Of a DNA stretch of 64,000 nucleotides, positions 44,425 to 52,394 are shown in pieces. Origin of the DNA: CAINVV01 sp037137375 (lineage in GTDB: Bacteria > Bacteroidota > Bacteroidia > Bacteroidales > Prolixibacteraceae). A program made the position numbers and the translations under genes. The notes below the pieces were generated by a model. That model was not told where the DNA came from, ran no database searches, and saw only the letters and a program-made list of their open reading frames with translations. The DNA is taken from positions 1 through 64,000 of the forward strand of contig JBAXKJ010000010.1 in NCBI GenBank assembly GCA_037137375.1, given 5' to 3'. The first letter of the stretch is position 1, and each line of letters starts with the position of its first letter.

Positions 44425-45555
44425 ATGAAAACTGCCTTTGTATTGATCTTTGTTTTATGTGCTATCAATTTGGTTCATAGTCAGGGTAATAACAAAACTT
44501 ATCCACTTTTGATCGGTACCTACACAAGTTCCCCTTCCAGCGACGGCATTTATGTATATGATTTCAATAGCCAGACCGGAGAGGTCAATTTGAAATCAAA
44601 AGTTTCTGGAGAAGAAAACCCATCCTATTTGGCGATTAGCAAAGATGGAAAGCATGTTTACGCGGTTAATGAGGTCAAGAACGGAGGTATAAGCTCTTTT
44701 CGCTTTAACCAAACATCAGGGGAACTTACATTTTTAAACCGTGTCAGTTCCGGTGGGGACGGCCCCTGTTATGTTTCTGTGGATGACAGAAACAAATATG
44801 TGTTCGCGGGGAATTATGGAAGTGGAAGTTTATCTGCAATTCCTTTAAAAGAGGATGGCTCCTTAGGCGCTGATCCCCAGTTTATTCAGCACAAAGGCGG
44901 CAGTATTGATAAAGGAAGGCAGCAAGGCCCGCATGTCCACTGCACGGTTCTTTATCCTGATAATCATTATTTCTTGACTTCTGATTTAGGAACAGATCAA
45001 GTCAGCATTTATCATTTTGATGCTTCAAAAGTTTCCCAACCATTGTCCCCTGCCGATCCGGCATTTGTCTCTGTCAAAGCCGGTAGCGGCCCACGACATC
45101 TCACTTTTCATCCAAATTCCAAATATGTTTATTTGATCCACGAAATGGAAGGAATGATAACGGTATTTGATTATAAGAAAGGGCAATTAACAGAAAAACA
45201 AACTATTACCATGATAGCGCCGGATTTTAAAGGTAGGATAGGTGCGGCAGATATTCATGTTTCACCGGATGGTAAATTTCTGTATGGGTCAAATCGCGGG
45301 AACGCCAATGAATTGGTAATATTTGCGATTAATAAAAATGGAACCTTGACTTATGCTGGTCGCCAACCGGCTCAGGGCAAAGCCCCACGTAATTTTGCCA
45401 TTGATCCTTCCGGTAATTTTCTGCTGGTTGCCAACCAGGATAGTAATGAAATAATTATTTTCAAACGTGATAAACAAACAGGTTTACTCACTCCCACGGG
45501 GGGTAAAATTCAGATTAGCAAACCCGTGTGTCTGAAATTTGTGGATAGTAATTAA
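44425..45555 (+). CDS. Exported lactonase family protein (7-bladed propeller)
   Basis: The 376-residue protein has a Sec signal peptide (about 1-19) and a beta-propeller of the Pgl/lactonase type (PF10282-like), with blades such as YPLLIGTYTSSP, SYLAISKDGKHVYAVNE, GPHVHCTVLYPD, GPRHLTFHPNSKYVYLIHE and PRNFAIDPSGNFLLVANQ. Enzymes of the family hydrolyse 6-phosphogluconolactone or other sugar lactones. Export rules out the pentose phosphate pathway, so a non-phosphorylated aldonolactone is more likely. It follows the dehydratase by 53 bases and completes a reductase-lactonase-dehydratase set. Confidence 0.88.
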   Translation: MKTAFVLIFVLCAINLVHSQGNNKTYPLLIGTYTSSPSSDGIYVYDFNSQTGEVNLKSKVSGEENPSYLAISKDGKHVYAVNEVKNGGISSFRFNQTSGELTFLNRVSSGGDGPCYVSVDDRNKYVFAGNYGSGSLSAIPLKEDGSLGADPQFIQHKGGSIDKGRQQGPHVHCTVLYPDNHYFLTSDLGTDQVSIYHFDASKVSQPLSPADPAFVSVKAGSGPRHLTFHPNSKYVYLIHEMEGMITVFDYKKGQLTEKQTITMIAPDFKGRIGAADIHVSPDGKFLYGSNRGNANELVIFAINKNGTLTYAGRQPAQGKAPRNFAIDPSGNFLLVANQDSNEIIIFKRDKQTGLLTPTGGKIQISKPVCLKFVDSN

Positions 45556-45698
45556 GACATTTGGCTATTTACAATTGAACAATGCGCATGGAATGGTGAA
45601 ATAACTCAGATACAGGACAATCAACTTCTACCATTGAAAATTCACCAGTTTCCAATAGATAATATTAATTTTAACCAAACCTTTAACAACCTTCGATT

Positions 45699-45914
45699 AT
45701 GATCAAAAAATTGCTGCTGGTGACAACTTTAATGATAGGTTGTTACTTTTCTTATGCGCAAAATGTAGGTTCATCACCCGAATATATTAAAGCTCTTACT
45801 GCTGAGTGGAAAGGGGAAAGATTTCCCGATGGCAGACCAAAAGTTTCTTCGCCCCAACACCGGAATGGAACGACAAGCGATCGCACGATAGAATTTTTAG
45901 TTAATCTGAATTAA
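45699..45914 (+). pseudogene. Truncated RraA-family (aldolase-like) exported protein
   Basis: The 71-residue frame has an intact signal peptide (about 1-20, ending SYAQ) and then SSPEYIKALTAEWKGERFPDGRPKVS, which resembles the beginning of exported RraA-like proteins of Bacteroidota. After PKVS the similarity stops and 21 unrelated residues lead to a stop. A complete RraA-like protein would be over 200 residues longer. It therefore looks like a 5' remnant. RraA-fold proteins include 2-keto acid aldolases, so its loss may have removed one step of the adjacent sugar acid route. The family assignment is from memory of the motif. Confidence 0.5.
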
Positions 45915-45941
45915 TAGTAAAAAACAACCTGCTTCCGAAAT

Positions 45942-47213
45942 ATGAAAAGTAACATCTACAAAGTAATCCTTGGGTCTGCCCTTTTACTTTTGATCATCTT
46001 CTTTATCTACCTACTCACCGGAAATCTGGATAAATCCGGTCCATTGCTTATTCTTTTTTTCATTTCTCTGGCGATTGGGTTGAGGGGATTTGCCACCTTC
46101 CGGGGATTCTCCTTTACCATCTGGATCTTTGCCGCAGTTACAGCTTCAATGTTTTTCCCGCAGTACTTTACTTCCGTGGGAAGCTTCCAGTTGAAACTGT
46201 TAATCATCCCGCTACTTCAAATTATAATGTTTGGCATGGGATCTCAAATGAGCCTGGACGATTTCACCGGGGTAATCAAAATGCCAAAGGGCGTAATTAT
46301 CGGGGTTGGTTCCCATTATTTAATTATGCCGCTTGTCGCTTTCTCTATTTCAAAGATCTTTAATTTTCCTCCTGAAATAGCCGCCGGAATTATCCTGATC
46401 GGCTGTGTCCCCAGCGGACTTGCCTCAAACGTGATGTCTTATATTGCCCATGCAAATCTTGCTTTGGCCGTTAGCATCGGGGCTATCTCGACGATGATTT
46501 CGCCTTTTGTTACCCCTTTACTGATGAAATTACTGGGCGGACAATACATTGAAGTTAATTTTTGGAGTATGATGCTTGATATATTGAACATGATCATTCT
46601 ACCCATTGTGGCAGGTTTTATTTTCAATTTGTTTAACGTCGGTAAAGAAAAATGGCGGGCGAAATTGATACAGTTAACTGTTTTCTTCATCATCGTATTA
46701 CTCACCAATTTTGTTTTCATGAAAGCCAACCATGCGGATTTTGCCGGATTCGCAATAGCTTTAGGCAAATCAATGATTTGGTTTTATTTGTTGCCCATTG
46801 CCGTGGCACTGTTACTCCGGCATTATGTGAAAGGCAACAATCAGCTTATTTCGAAAATTCTTTCTTCGGTGTCAATGGTTGGAATTGCCGTTATCATCAC
46901 TATCATCACAGCGACAGGCCGGGAGAGTCTGTTAAAGGTAGGCGCCTTGTTAATAGTTACAAGTCTGCTGCATAATATTGCCGGTTATTCGCTGGGATAT
47001 GGCGTTTCCTGGCTCTTTGGAATGCCTGAAAAGGACCGTCGAACGGTTGCGTTTGAAGTCGGAATGCAGAATGGAGGATTAGCTTCCGGCCTCGCCCTGC
47101 AAATGGGTAAAATTGCTTCAGTAGGACTTGCGCCTGCCATATTCGGCCCTTTGATGAATATCACCGGATCGGCTTTGGCTAGTTGGTGGAGAAGTAAACC
47201 GCCCAAAGAATGA
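45942..47213 (+). CDS. Bile acid:sodium symporter family permease
   Basis: The 423-residue inner-membrane protein has about 10-11 helices. The SBF/BASS core covers about 90-410 (MFGMGSQMSLDDF, GCVPSGLASNVMSYIA, EVGMQNGGLASGLAL). An N-terminal extension of about 80 residues adds two or three helices compared with the usual 300-330-residue members. The family carries organic anions with sodium. Located after the dehydratase/lactonase genes, it may import aldonates, keto acids or other anionic products from the periplasm. Its stop codon overlaps an ATG (ATGA) of the following reading frame. Confidence 0.88.
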   Translation: MKSNIYKVILGSALLLLIIFFIYLLTGNLDKSGPLLILFFISLAIGLRGFATFRGFSFTIWIFAAVTASMFFPQYFTSVGSFQLKLLIIPLLQIIMFGMGSQMSLDDFTGVIKMPKGVIIGVGSHYLIMPLVAFSISKIFNFPPEIAAGIILIGCVPSGLASNVMSYIAHANLALAVSIGAISTMISPFVTPLLMKLLGGQYIEVNFWSMMLDILNMIILPIVAGFIFNLFNVGKEKWRAKLIQLTVFFIIVLLTNFVFMKANHADFAGFAIALGKSMIWFYLLPIAVALLLRHYVKGNNQLISKILSSVSMVGIAVIITIITATGRESLLKVGALLIVTSLLHNIAGYSLGYGVSWLFGMPEKDRRTVAFEVGMQNGGLASGLALQMGKIASVGLAPAIFGPLMNITGSALASWWRSKPPKE

Positions 47214-47248
47214 GGGTATTTAATAATAATTACGAGCAATTAATAATC

Positions 47249-47527
47249 ATGAAAAAAGTAATCAACGCAAGAATCACCGTGAAACCAGATGCAGCAGGGA
47301 AATTCCTTGCATATGCCGGTGCTATTATAGAAGCCAGCAACCAGGAACAGGGTTGTCTGGTCTACAAATTATTTCAGGAGGTAGATCGCCCTTCAAGTTT
47401 CATCTTCTATGAAGAGTATGTAAACCAGGATGCCATTGACTTTCACAATTCTACCAACCATTTCAAAACATTCATTGGTCAGATAACTGAGATATTGGAT
47501 GGCAGTCCAGTGATTGAAGTTTTTTAG
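47249..47527 (+). CDS. Antibiotic biosynthesis monooxygenase (ABM) domain protein
   Basis: This small cytoplasmic protein of about 92 residues has the dimeric alpha/beta ABM fold: a first strand with INARITVKPDAAGKFL, the SNQEQGCLVYKLFQEVD strand pair, FIFYEEYVNQDAIDFHN and a terminal strand. Such proteins act as cofactor-free quinol monooxygenases or related enzymes; many remain uncharacterised. ATG 47249 begins right at the fold. An alternative ATG at 47210 overlaps the stop of the permease gene and would add 13 residues without domain content. Confidence 0.85.
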   Translation: MKKVINARITVKPDAAGKFLAYAGAIIEASNQEQGCLVYKLFQEVDRPSSFIFYEEYVNQDAIDFHNSTNHFKTFIGQITEILDGSPVIEVF

Positions 47528-47554
47528 TTTCCAAAATGAATCCAGGTTGTGATT

Positions 47555-47806
47555 ATGAAAACACATCATTTAAAAACGGTCCAGCCATTTTTCTCTGAGA
47601 TAAAAAATGGGACAAAAACTTTTGAGTTCCGACGAAACGACAGAGATTTTCAAGTAGGTGATGAAGTTTATTTAAAAGAATATGATTTGCAAAAAAACAC
47701 ATTTAGCGGGCAGGAAGTTAGAGCCACCATCACATACGTTTTGAAGGATTGGAAAGGTCTTGATGCCGGTTACTGTGTGTTCTCATTTGTTTTAGTTGCA
47801 ACTTAA
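47555..47806 (+). CDS. DUF3850 / ASCH-like small protein
   Basis: The 83-residue protein starts KTHHLKTVQPFFSEIKNGTKTFEFRRNDRDFQVGDEV and continues with VRATITYVLKD and GYCVFSF, the pattern of DUF3850, a small PUA/ASCH-like domain thought to bind RNA or modified bases. It is often found in phage and mobile contexts, although no phage genes are near. ATG 47555 is preferred; a GTG two codons upstream is possible. It seems to have no role in the PUL. Confidence 0.8.
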   Translation: MKTHHLKTVQPFFSEIKNGTKTFEFRRNDRDFQVGDEVYLKEYDLQKNTFSGQEVRATITYVLKDWKGLDAGYCVFSFVLVAT

Positions 47807-47916
47807 TCTGTTAGTTAGGGGTTGTTCTAAATTTGGCATTGTATTTAGGTCACCCCCCCAAAAAAATGCGCTACAATCCGGATTCCCACTTTAACTGGCT
47901 TGCCGTAAAAGTTTTA

Positions 47917-47924
47917 TATATTTG
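47917..47924 (+). promoter_or_regulatory. -7 element for third sulfatase gene
   Basis: TATATTTG matches TAnnTTTG exactly, 22 bases before ATG 47946, consistent with independent expression of this sulfatase. The nearest TTG (47900-47902) is closer than the usual -33 position. Confidence 0.45.
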
Positions 47925-47945
47925 TCATATACCCAAAAAGTCATC

Positions 47946-49298
47946 ATGAAAAAGCAAATCTCACTGTCCCTTTTCGCAGCGATGCTGGCACCTTGTGAAG
48001 TGCTCTGTGCTGCAGATGCGCCAAAACCTGCCACTTCGAAACCCAATATTATTTTCATCCTCGCAGATGACCTGGGTCTTGACGGTTTGAGTTGCTATGG
48101 CTCAGATCTTCGAAAGACTCCCCAGATAGACAAGCTTGCCGCAACAGGTATACGTTTTCAAACCTGTTATGCTGCACCGTTGAGCGGCCCTTCGCGTTGT
48201 GCACTAATGACAGGGCGCTATGCCTTTCGCACAGGTGGTATCACAAATGCCTCATGGCGATCCGGAGGACCAGGTGCCTTGTCTAAGGATGAGCAGCCGA
48301 TGGCTAAAATGCTGAAACTTGGTGGCTATGCTACCGGTATGGCCGGCAAGTGGCGACAAGTAGGTGAGACACCGCACGACTGGGGCTTCGACGAGTATAC
48401 TACCGATCCGTCGGCAAGCGGCTGGTATTGGCAAACAACCCACCTGAAGAACGGCCAGGAAGTGACTGTCCCGGAAGGAACGTATGCTGGTGATGTTGTT
48501 CATGAGTTTACTGTAGACTTCATCCGTAGGCATAAGGATCAGCCATTCTTTTTTTATTATTCAATGCACCATGTCCATGGCCCCATTCAGCATACACCTG
48601 ATTCGCCTAAGGGTGCTGCTGATGGTGCTGAGCGTTACGACGACAACATCGCCTATATGGACAAACAAGTTGGTGCAATTGTTACAGAATTGGAGAAGCT
48701 TGGACTACGGGAAAAAACGCTGATCATATTTTCGGGTGATAATGGCACGGCACTGACATTCCCTTGCACCATCGGTGGGCGCATGATCAACGGCAAGAAG
48801 GCATCGATGCTCGAAGGCGGTTCACGCGTACCGCTCATCGCGAACTGGCCTGGCGTAGTCCCTGCCGGGAAATTGAACAATGACATTATCAACTTTACTG
48901 ACATGCATTCCACCTTCATGGAGCTCGCCGGAGTGAAGACTCCTGATGGCTTCAAATATGACAGCCGCAGCATCGTACCCCAATTAAAAGGAGAAGCAGG
49001 CAAACCCCGCGAGTGGGCTTACGTGCAGCTGGGAGCGAAATGGTTCGTTCGCGAAGCGGGCTGGAAGATGAACGAAAGTGGTGAACTTTTCGATATGCGT
49101 GATGCTCCTTTCGTTGAGAAGCTTGTCACCGAAGCTGACGATGATGCCTCCAGCAAGGCAGCCCGTACCCGTCTTGCCTCAGTACTCGCCGGACTGAATC
49201 CTGCGGGTGGAAAGACTGATGTCGGTGCATCCAAGGTTAAAAAGAATGCTGGGGCTGGCAAAAACAAAGGCAAGAAGAAAAAGAATAAGGCCTTATAG
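47946..49298 (+). CDS. S1 family sulfatase (Ser-type formylglycine) with lysine-rich tail
   Basis: The 450-residue exported sulfatase has a signal peptide (about 1-23), metal motif ILADDLGLDG and active-site motif S80-G-P-S-R with serine, not cysteine, at the formylglycine position. Serine-type enzymes are matured only by radical-SAM anSME maturases, unlike the two Cys-type sulfatases upstream. The second motif FSGDNGTALTF lacks the usual DHG. The C-terminus is a repetitive K/G/N/A tail (about 420-450). Its G/C-rich wording and tail differ from the neighbours and hint at transfer, perhaps from Verrucomicrobia or Planctomycetes. The protein is shorter than many S1 sulfatases. Confidence 0.88.
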   Translation: MKKQISLSLFAAMLAPCEVLCAADAPKPATSKPNIIFILADDLGLDGLSCYGSDLRKTPQIDKLAATGIRFQTCYAAPLSGPSRCALMTGRYAFRTGGITNASWRSGGPGALSKDEQPMAKMLKLGGYATGMAGKWRQVGETPHDWGFDEYTTDPSASGWYWQTTHLKNGQEVTVPEGTYAGDVVHEFTVDFIRRHKDQPFFFYYSMHHVHGPIQHTPDSPKGAADGAERYDDNIAYMDKQVGAIVTELEKLGLREKTLIIFSGDNGTALTFPCTIGGRMINGKKASMLEGGSRVPLIANWPGVVPAGKLNNDIINFTDMHSTFMELAGVKTPDGFKYDSRSIVPQLKGEAGKPREWAYVQLGAKWFVREAGWKMNESGELFDMRDAPFVEKLVTEADDDASSKAARTRLASVLAGLNPAGGKTDVGASKVKKNAGAGKNKGKKKKNKAL

Positions 49299-49472
49299 GA
49301 GTATGCGCCGGCTAAATTGGTTATTGATAAAATTATCATTGATATGGGCGGCGTGAAAGATACCTCTCCGGGTCCTCCTGAATCTGTCAATTATAAAAAT
49401 TAAAGTACGGAAGTGGATGATTTTATAATACAGCCACTAGCATGATAGGGAAGGATTGTTGATTTTCAGTTG

Positions 49473-52004
49473 TCATTTCACCACTTTCCTGTATACCCTT
49501 GAGTGATCCTTTAAAATGAACTCCATCAAATACATCCCTGAAGAGAGGGAAGAAGTATTGACCGAATTGCCTTCAATTGATTTTGAAATCAATAACCTGC
49601 CATCCAAATCGTAGACATTTACCTGAGTGATTCGAATTGTTGGATCATTGTGAGTGAAATAGGTCGTTGCCGCAATTGGATTTGGATAGACTGTAATATC
49701 GGTTTTATTCACTTTTAACTCATTGATACCTACAGAAAGCGATGTCCCGACTTTCATCCCATTGCCGAAGCTGGTCACCCACATCTCGTCCTGATTGAAT
49801 GGATTAAAGAATACTCTTTCCGGTTGCCGAAACGGATAACTATCCACAAGTGTCCAGGTTGGGGTAGTTGTATTCATGTTATCGCTTTTCCAGAGTCCCT
49901 GCGTTTCAGTTGTTAAATAGGCTTGATTAGGGTTCTGTGGATTAAATGTCAGGGAACTGACTCTGTCGAACTGACTCCCTGTCAGTTTTGTCCAGCTCTT
50001 CCCCCTGTCAACGGTTTTGTACAAACCTCCTAATCCATTGGGCGCTCCACCCCAACCACTGAAAACGCACACATACCAAATGTTTTGAGCAGGATCAGAA
50101 GGATCCGGGACGATGTCTTTAGTCCAATACAGCATTCCGGTGTGACTGACATCACTCCATGAATTGGTTACCGGATTGTAGAGAAAGACGCCTGAACTAC
50201 CGGTGAAGTTCGTTGCTGTTCTTCTTCCGGAAAAAGTGCATACCATTTTGCCATCATTCAGAACAAGAATACATGCGGGATGACCCTCCGTTCTGGGCGG
50301 GTTAGGTAATTTTGACCAGGTGGAAGATGCCCCGGATGACAGGTTGTTCGTGATATATATACCACCGGATTGAGAACCTTGTGTCCCGCCAAAATGGACG
50401 ACCGAAGCATACATTCTTTCCGGGTTGTTCGGATCATTGGCCAGCCAAAAGACGGGGTGCCCAAAACTATGAAGGGTGGACCAGTTGGCACCGTTATCTG
50501 TTGAAAAGATGATTTTCCCATTGCCATCTGCGGCATCCAGCTGGGCATCAGCCAAGCGGGTGCTTTGGTAAAGGTCATGAATATTGGAACAGGCTCCGTA
50601 TAGATTTCCGTTGTTTGTTTTGACCAGACGATACAAAGAGTTTACGCTGAATCCATTGTAGTTGAAACTCCATTTGTTGCCGCCATCCACACTCCTGATG
50701 GCGCCAATGTCGCTGAAACAGGCCATTATCTTGCTGGCATCAATCCAATGTATTTGCCAGCAGGTGGTATTTTCGAGTCCAATGCTGGCATAGGATTGTT
50801 TAGTTGGCGTAGCATTTGACGCAGGATGCTGGTCGTTACTGCTCACATAAGCCTGACTCCAGTTATCTCCTCCATCAGAAGTGGATTCAATATTTCCGTA
50901 AGTCCCAAAAAGCACTTTTTTTGAATTATTCGGCGCCACGCTTACCCCGAAGCAGGTTTCACTCCAGCTCCAGGCCTTGTCTCCGCCCGATCCTTCCCAT
51001 CCGGTTATGATATTCTGGTTGTTGGTAGTCTTGAAGACCTTTGACCAAGCCGTGCCACCATTGGTCGATTTATAAACCAATGGTGCACTCAATGCATTAT
51101 CATGACCGCCCAGGTAGATAGTATTGATATCATTTTCAGCCATTCCAACATACATGACAAAGTCGTTGGCAAAATTGATACCTGTCGATTTGGGGATCCA
51201 GTTTCCATTGTCATCATCCATGGTATAGATCCCTTTGGCATAGTTGCTGTAATCCCATGGCATGATGCCATTGTATGTCCCCGAAATATTCGCCGTAATG
51301 CAGGAAAATCTGTTACTGTTGCCACTTTTCGCCCCTGCAAAGTTCCAGATTACCTGTCCAGCCGGAATTCCGGTGGTAGTTTGAATATTGAAGGAAGCAC
51401 CCGCATCAGAAGACTTTAGTAAACCATCATTTGTGCCTATATAAATAGTATTTCCATCCCAAAATACGCCACCAAGGATCAACCCTGCCCCATTGCTGGC
51501 GGCATGTTTGACAAGCTTAAATGAAATACCTCCATCTCCCGAAAACAGGATATCGCCATATGCACCTATAAGCAATTGGTTGGGATCGTTGTAGTTGGCA
51601 ACAATCCGGTAGACATTTCCATAATTGGCGACCGAATAGCCTGGTAAGGCTACCCAGGTGCTGCCTCCATTGGTAGTCTTAACAGGATAGCCTGAATTGC
51701 CGTCGTTGAAATTGCAATAGGCAATGGTGTTGACTTTTGTATATTCGTATGTGGAGGTGTTGAAGACCTGCAGTTTAGAGAAATGAACCTGAGAATAGGA
51801 CTTCCCGAAGTCGGTACTGTGAAATAGTTCGCTCATGTCGCAGCTCACATAAAATTCATTGTCGTTGGAAGGATTGATTTTTGGGAAGAACATGGCGCCC
51901 CCGCCTCCAATTCCTCTGGGTGAAAAGAGGTTTGGCTGGGACAAAGCTGTTGTGAGGTCCATGCAAATCAGCAATGTCAGGATGACAAGAAAGTGGGACT
52001 TCAT
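49473..52004 (-). CDS. T9SS-secreted Asp-box beta-propeller protein
   Basis: The 843-residue protein has a signal peptide (about 1-22), many Asp-box turns (TTNGGSTW, SGDGGISF, SSDAGASF, STNGGTAW, TSDGGDNW, SVDGGNKW, STDNGANW, TVDRGKSW) spread along the chain, and a type A T9SS sorting domain at the end (ITVYPNPIAATTYF, SLSSGMYLMEFIL). The layout is that of tandem seven-bladed propellers, as in GH74 xyloglucanases, sialidase-like or VPS10-like proteins. No GH74 catalytic aspartates were securely located, so an enzyme or a binding protein are both possible. It is the only minus-strand gene in the PUL half and has its own promoter candidate. Confidence 0.82.
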   Translation of the reverse strand: MKSHFLVILTLLICMDLTTALSQPNLFSPRGIGGGGAMFFPKINPSNDNEFYVSCDMSELFHSTDFGKSYSQVHFSKLQVFNTSTYEYTKVNTIAYCNFNDGNSGYPVKTTNGGSTWVALPGYSVANYGNVYRIVANYNDPNQLLIGAYGDILFSGDGGISFKLVKHAASNGAGLILGGVFWDGNTIYIGTNDGLLKSSDAGASFNIQTTTGIPAGQVIWNFAGAKSGNSNRFSCITANISGTYNGIMPWDYSNYAKGIYTMDDDNGNWIPKSTGINFANDFVMYVGMAENDINTIYLGGHDNALSAPLVYKSTNGGTAWSKVFKTTNNQNIITGWEGSGGDKAWSWSETCFGVSVAPNNSKKVLFGTYGNIESTSDGGDNWSQAYVSSNDQHPASNATPTKQSYASIGLENTTCWQIHWIDASKIMACFSDIGAIRSVDGGNKWSFNYNGFSVNSLYRLVKTNNGNLYGACSNIHDLYQSTRLADAQLDAADGNGKIIFSTDNGANWSTLHSFGHPVFWLANDPNNPERMYASVVHFGGTQGSQSGGIYITNNLSSGASSTWSKLPNPPRTEGHPACILVLNDGKMVCTFSGRRTATNFTGSSGVFLYNPVTNSWSDVSHTGMLYWTKDIVPDPSDPAQNIWYVCVFSGWGGAPNGLGGLYKTVDRGKSWTKLTGSQFDRVSSLTFNPQNPNQAYLTTETQGLWKSDNMNTTTPTWTLVDSYPFRQPERVFFNPFNQDEMWVTSFGNGMKVGTSLSVGINELKVNKTDITVYPNPIAATTYFTHNDPTIRITQVNVYDLDGRLLISKSIEGNSVNTSSLSSGMYLMEFILKDHSRVYRKVVK

Positions 52005-52394
52005 AAAGAGGTTAATAGTTGTACAAATCTAAAAATATTGTTCGCCCATTTTGCTTTATAAATTTAGCAGATAATCCATACAAAAGATCAGGCGAGGATC
52101 GGAGGTAGTTCACGCTGGTAATCTGGGTCAACTTTCCGGATAAATTTTCAAAATCATATCCTATTGAAAAAAGGGCACTCTAATATTTCGCTTTATATAC
52201 ATTCTTGAATAACCAACCTTCTGCTAAATAATCACCATGGGGGATTGTCTTTATGCCTTTCTTAAGCATCAAAGGTAAGATCAACTTTTAACAACTCGAA
52301 GGGAATAGCCAATTTAGCGAACTATGGTACTGTCAACATTTTCCCCAAAAGTTATTTGTATTTTTACTTAGGAATTAGCCATCGGTATTCAACA
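52005..52394. promoter_or_regulatory. Divergent control region between propeller gene and HTCS
   Basis: This divergent region has, on the minus strand, TAGATTTG (52031-52024), an exact TAnnTTTG match 20 bases before the propeller start. For the HTCS no clear element is seen; ATTTGTATTTTTAC just upstream of its start is only suggestive. I see no RNA gene, CRISPR or long repeat. Confidence 0.4.

Noticed and set aside
47866..47877. Run of seven C followed by seven A before the third sulfatase
   Set aside because: It could be a slippage site, but it is intergenic, upstream of the likely promoter and not inside a coding frame, so phase variation is not supported.
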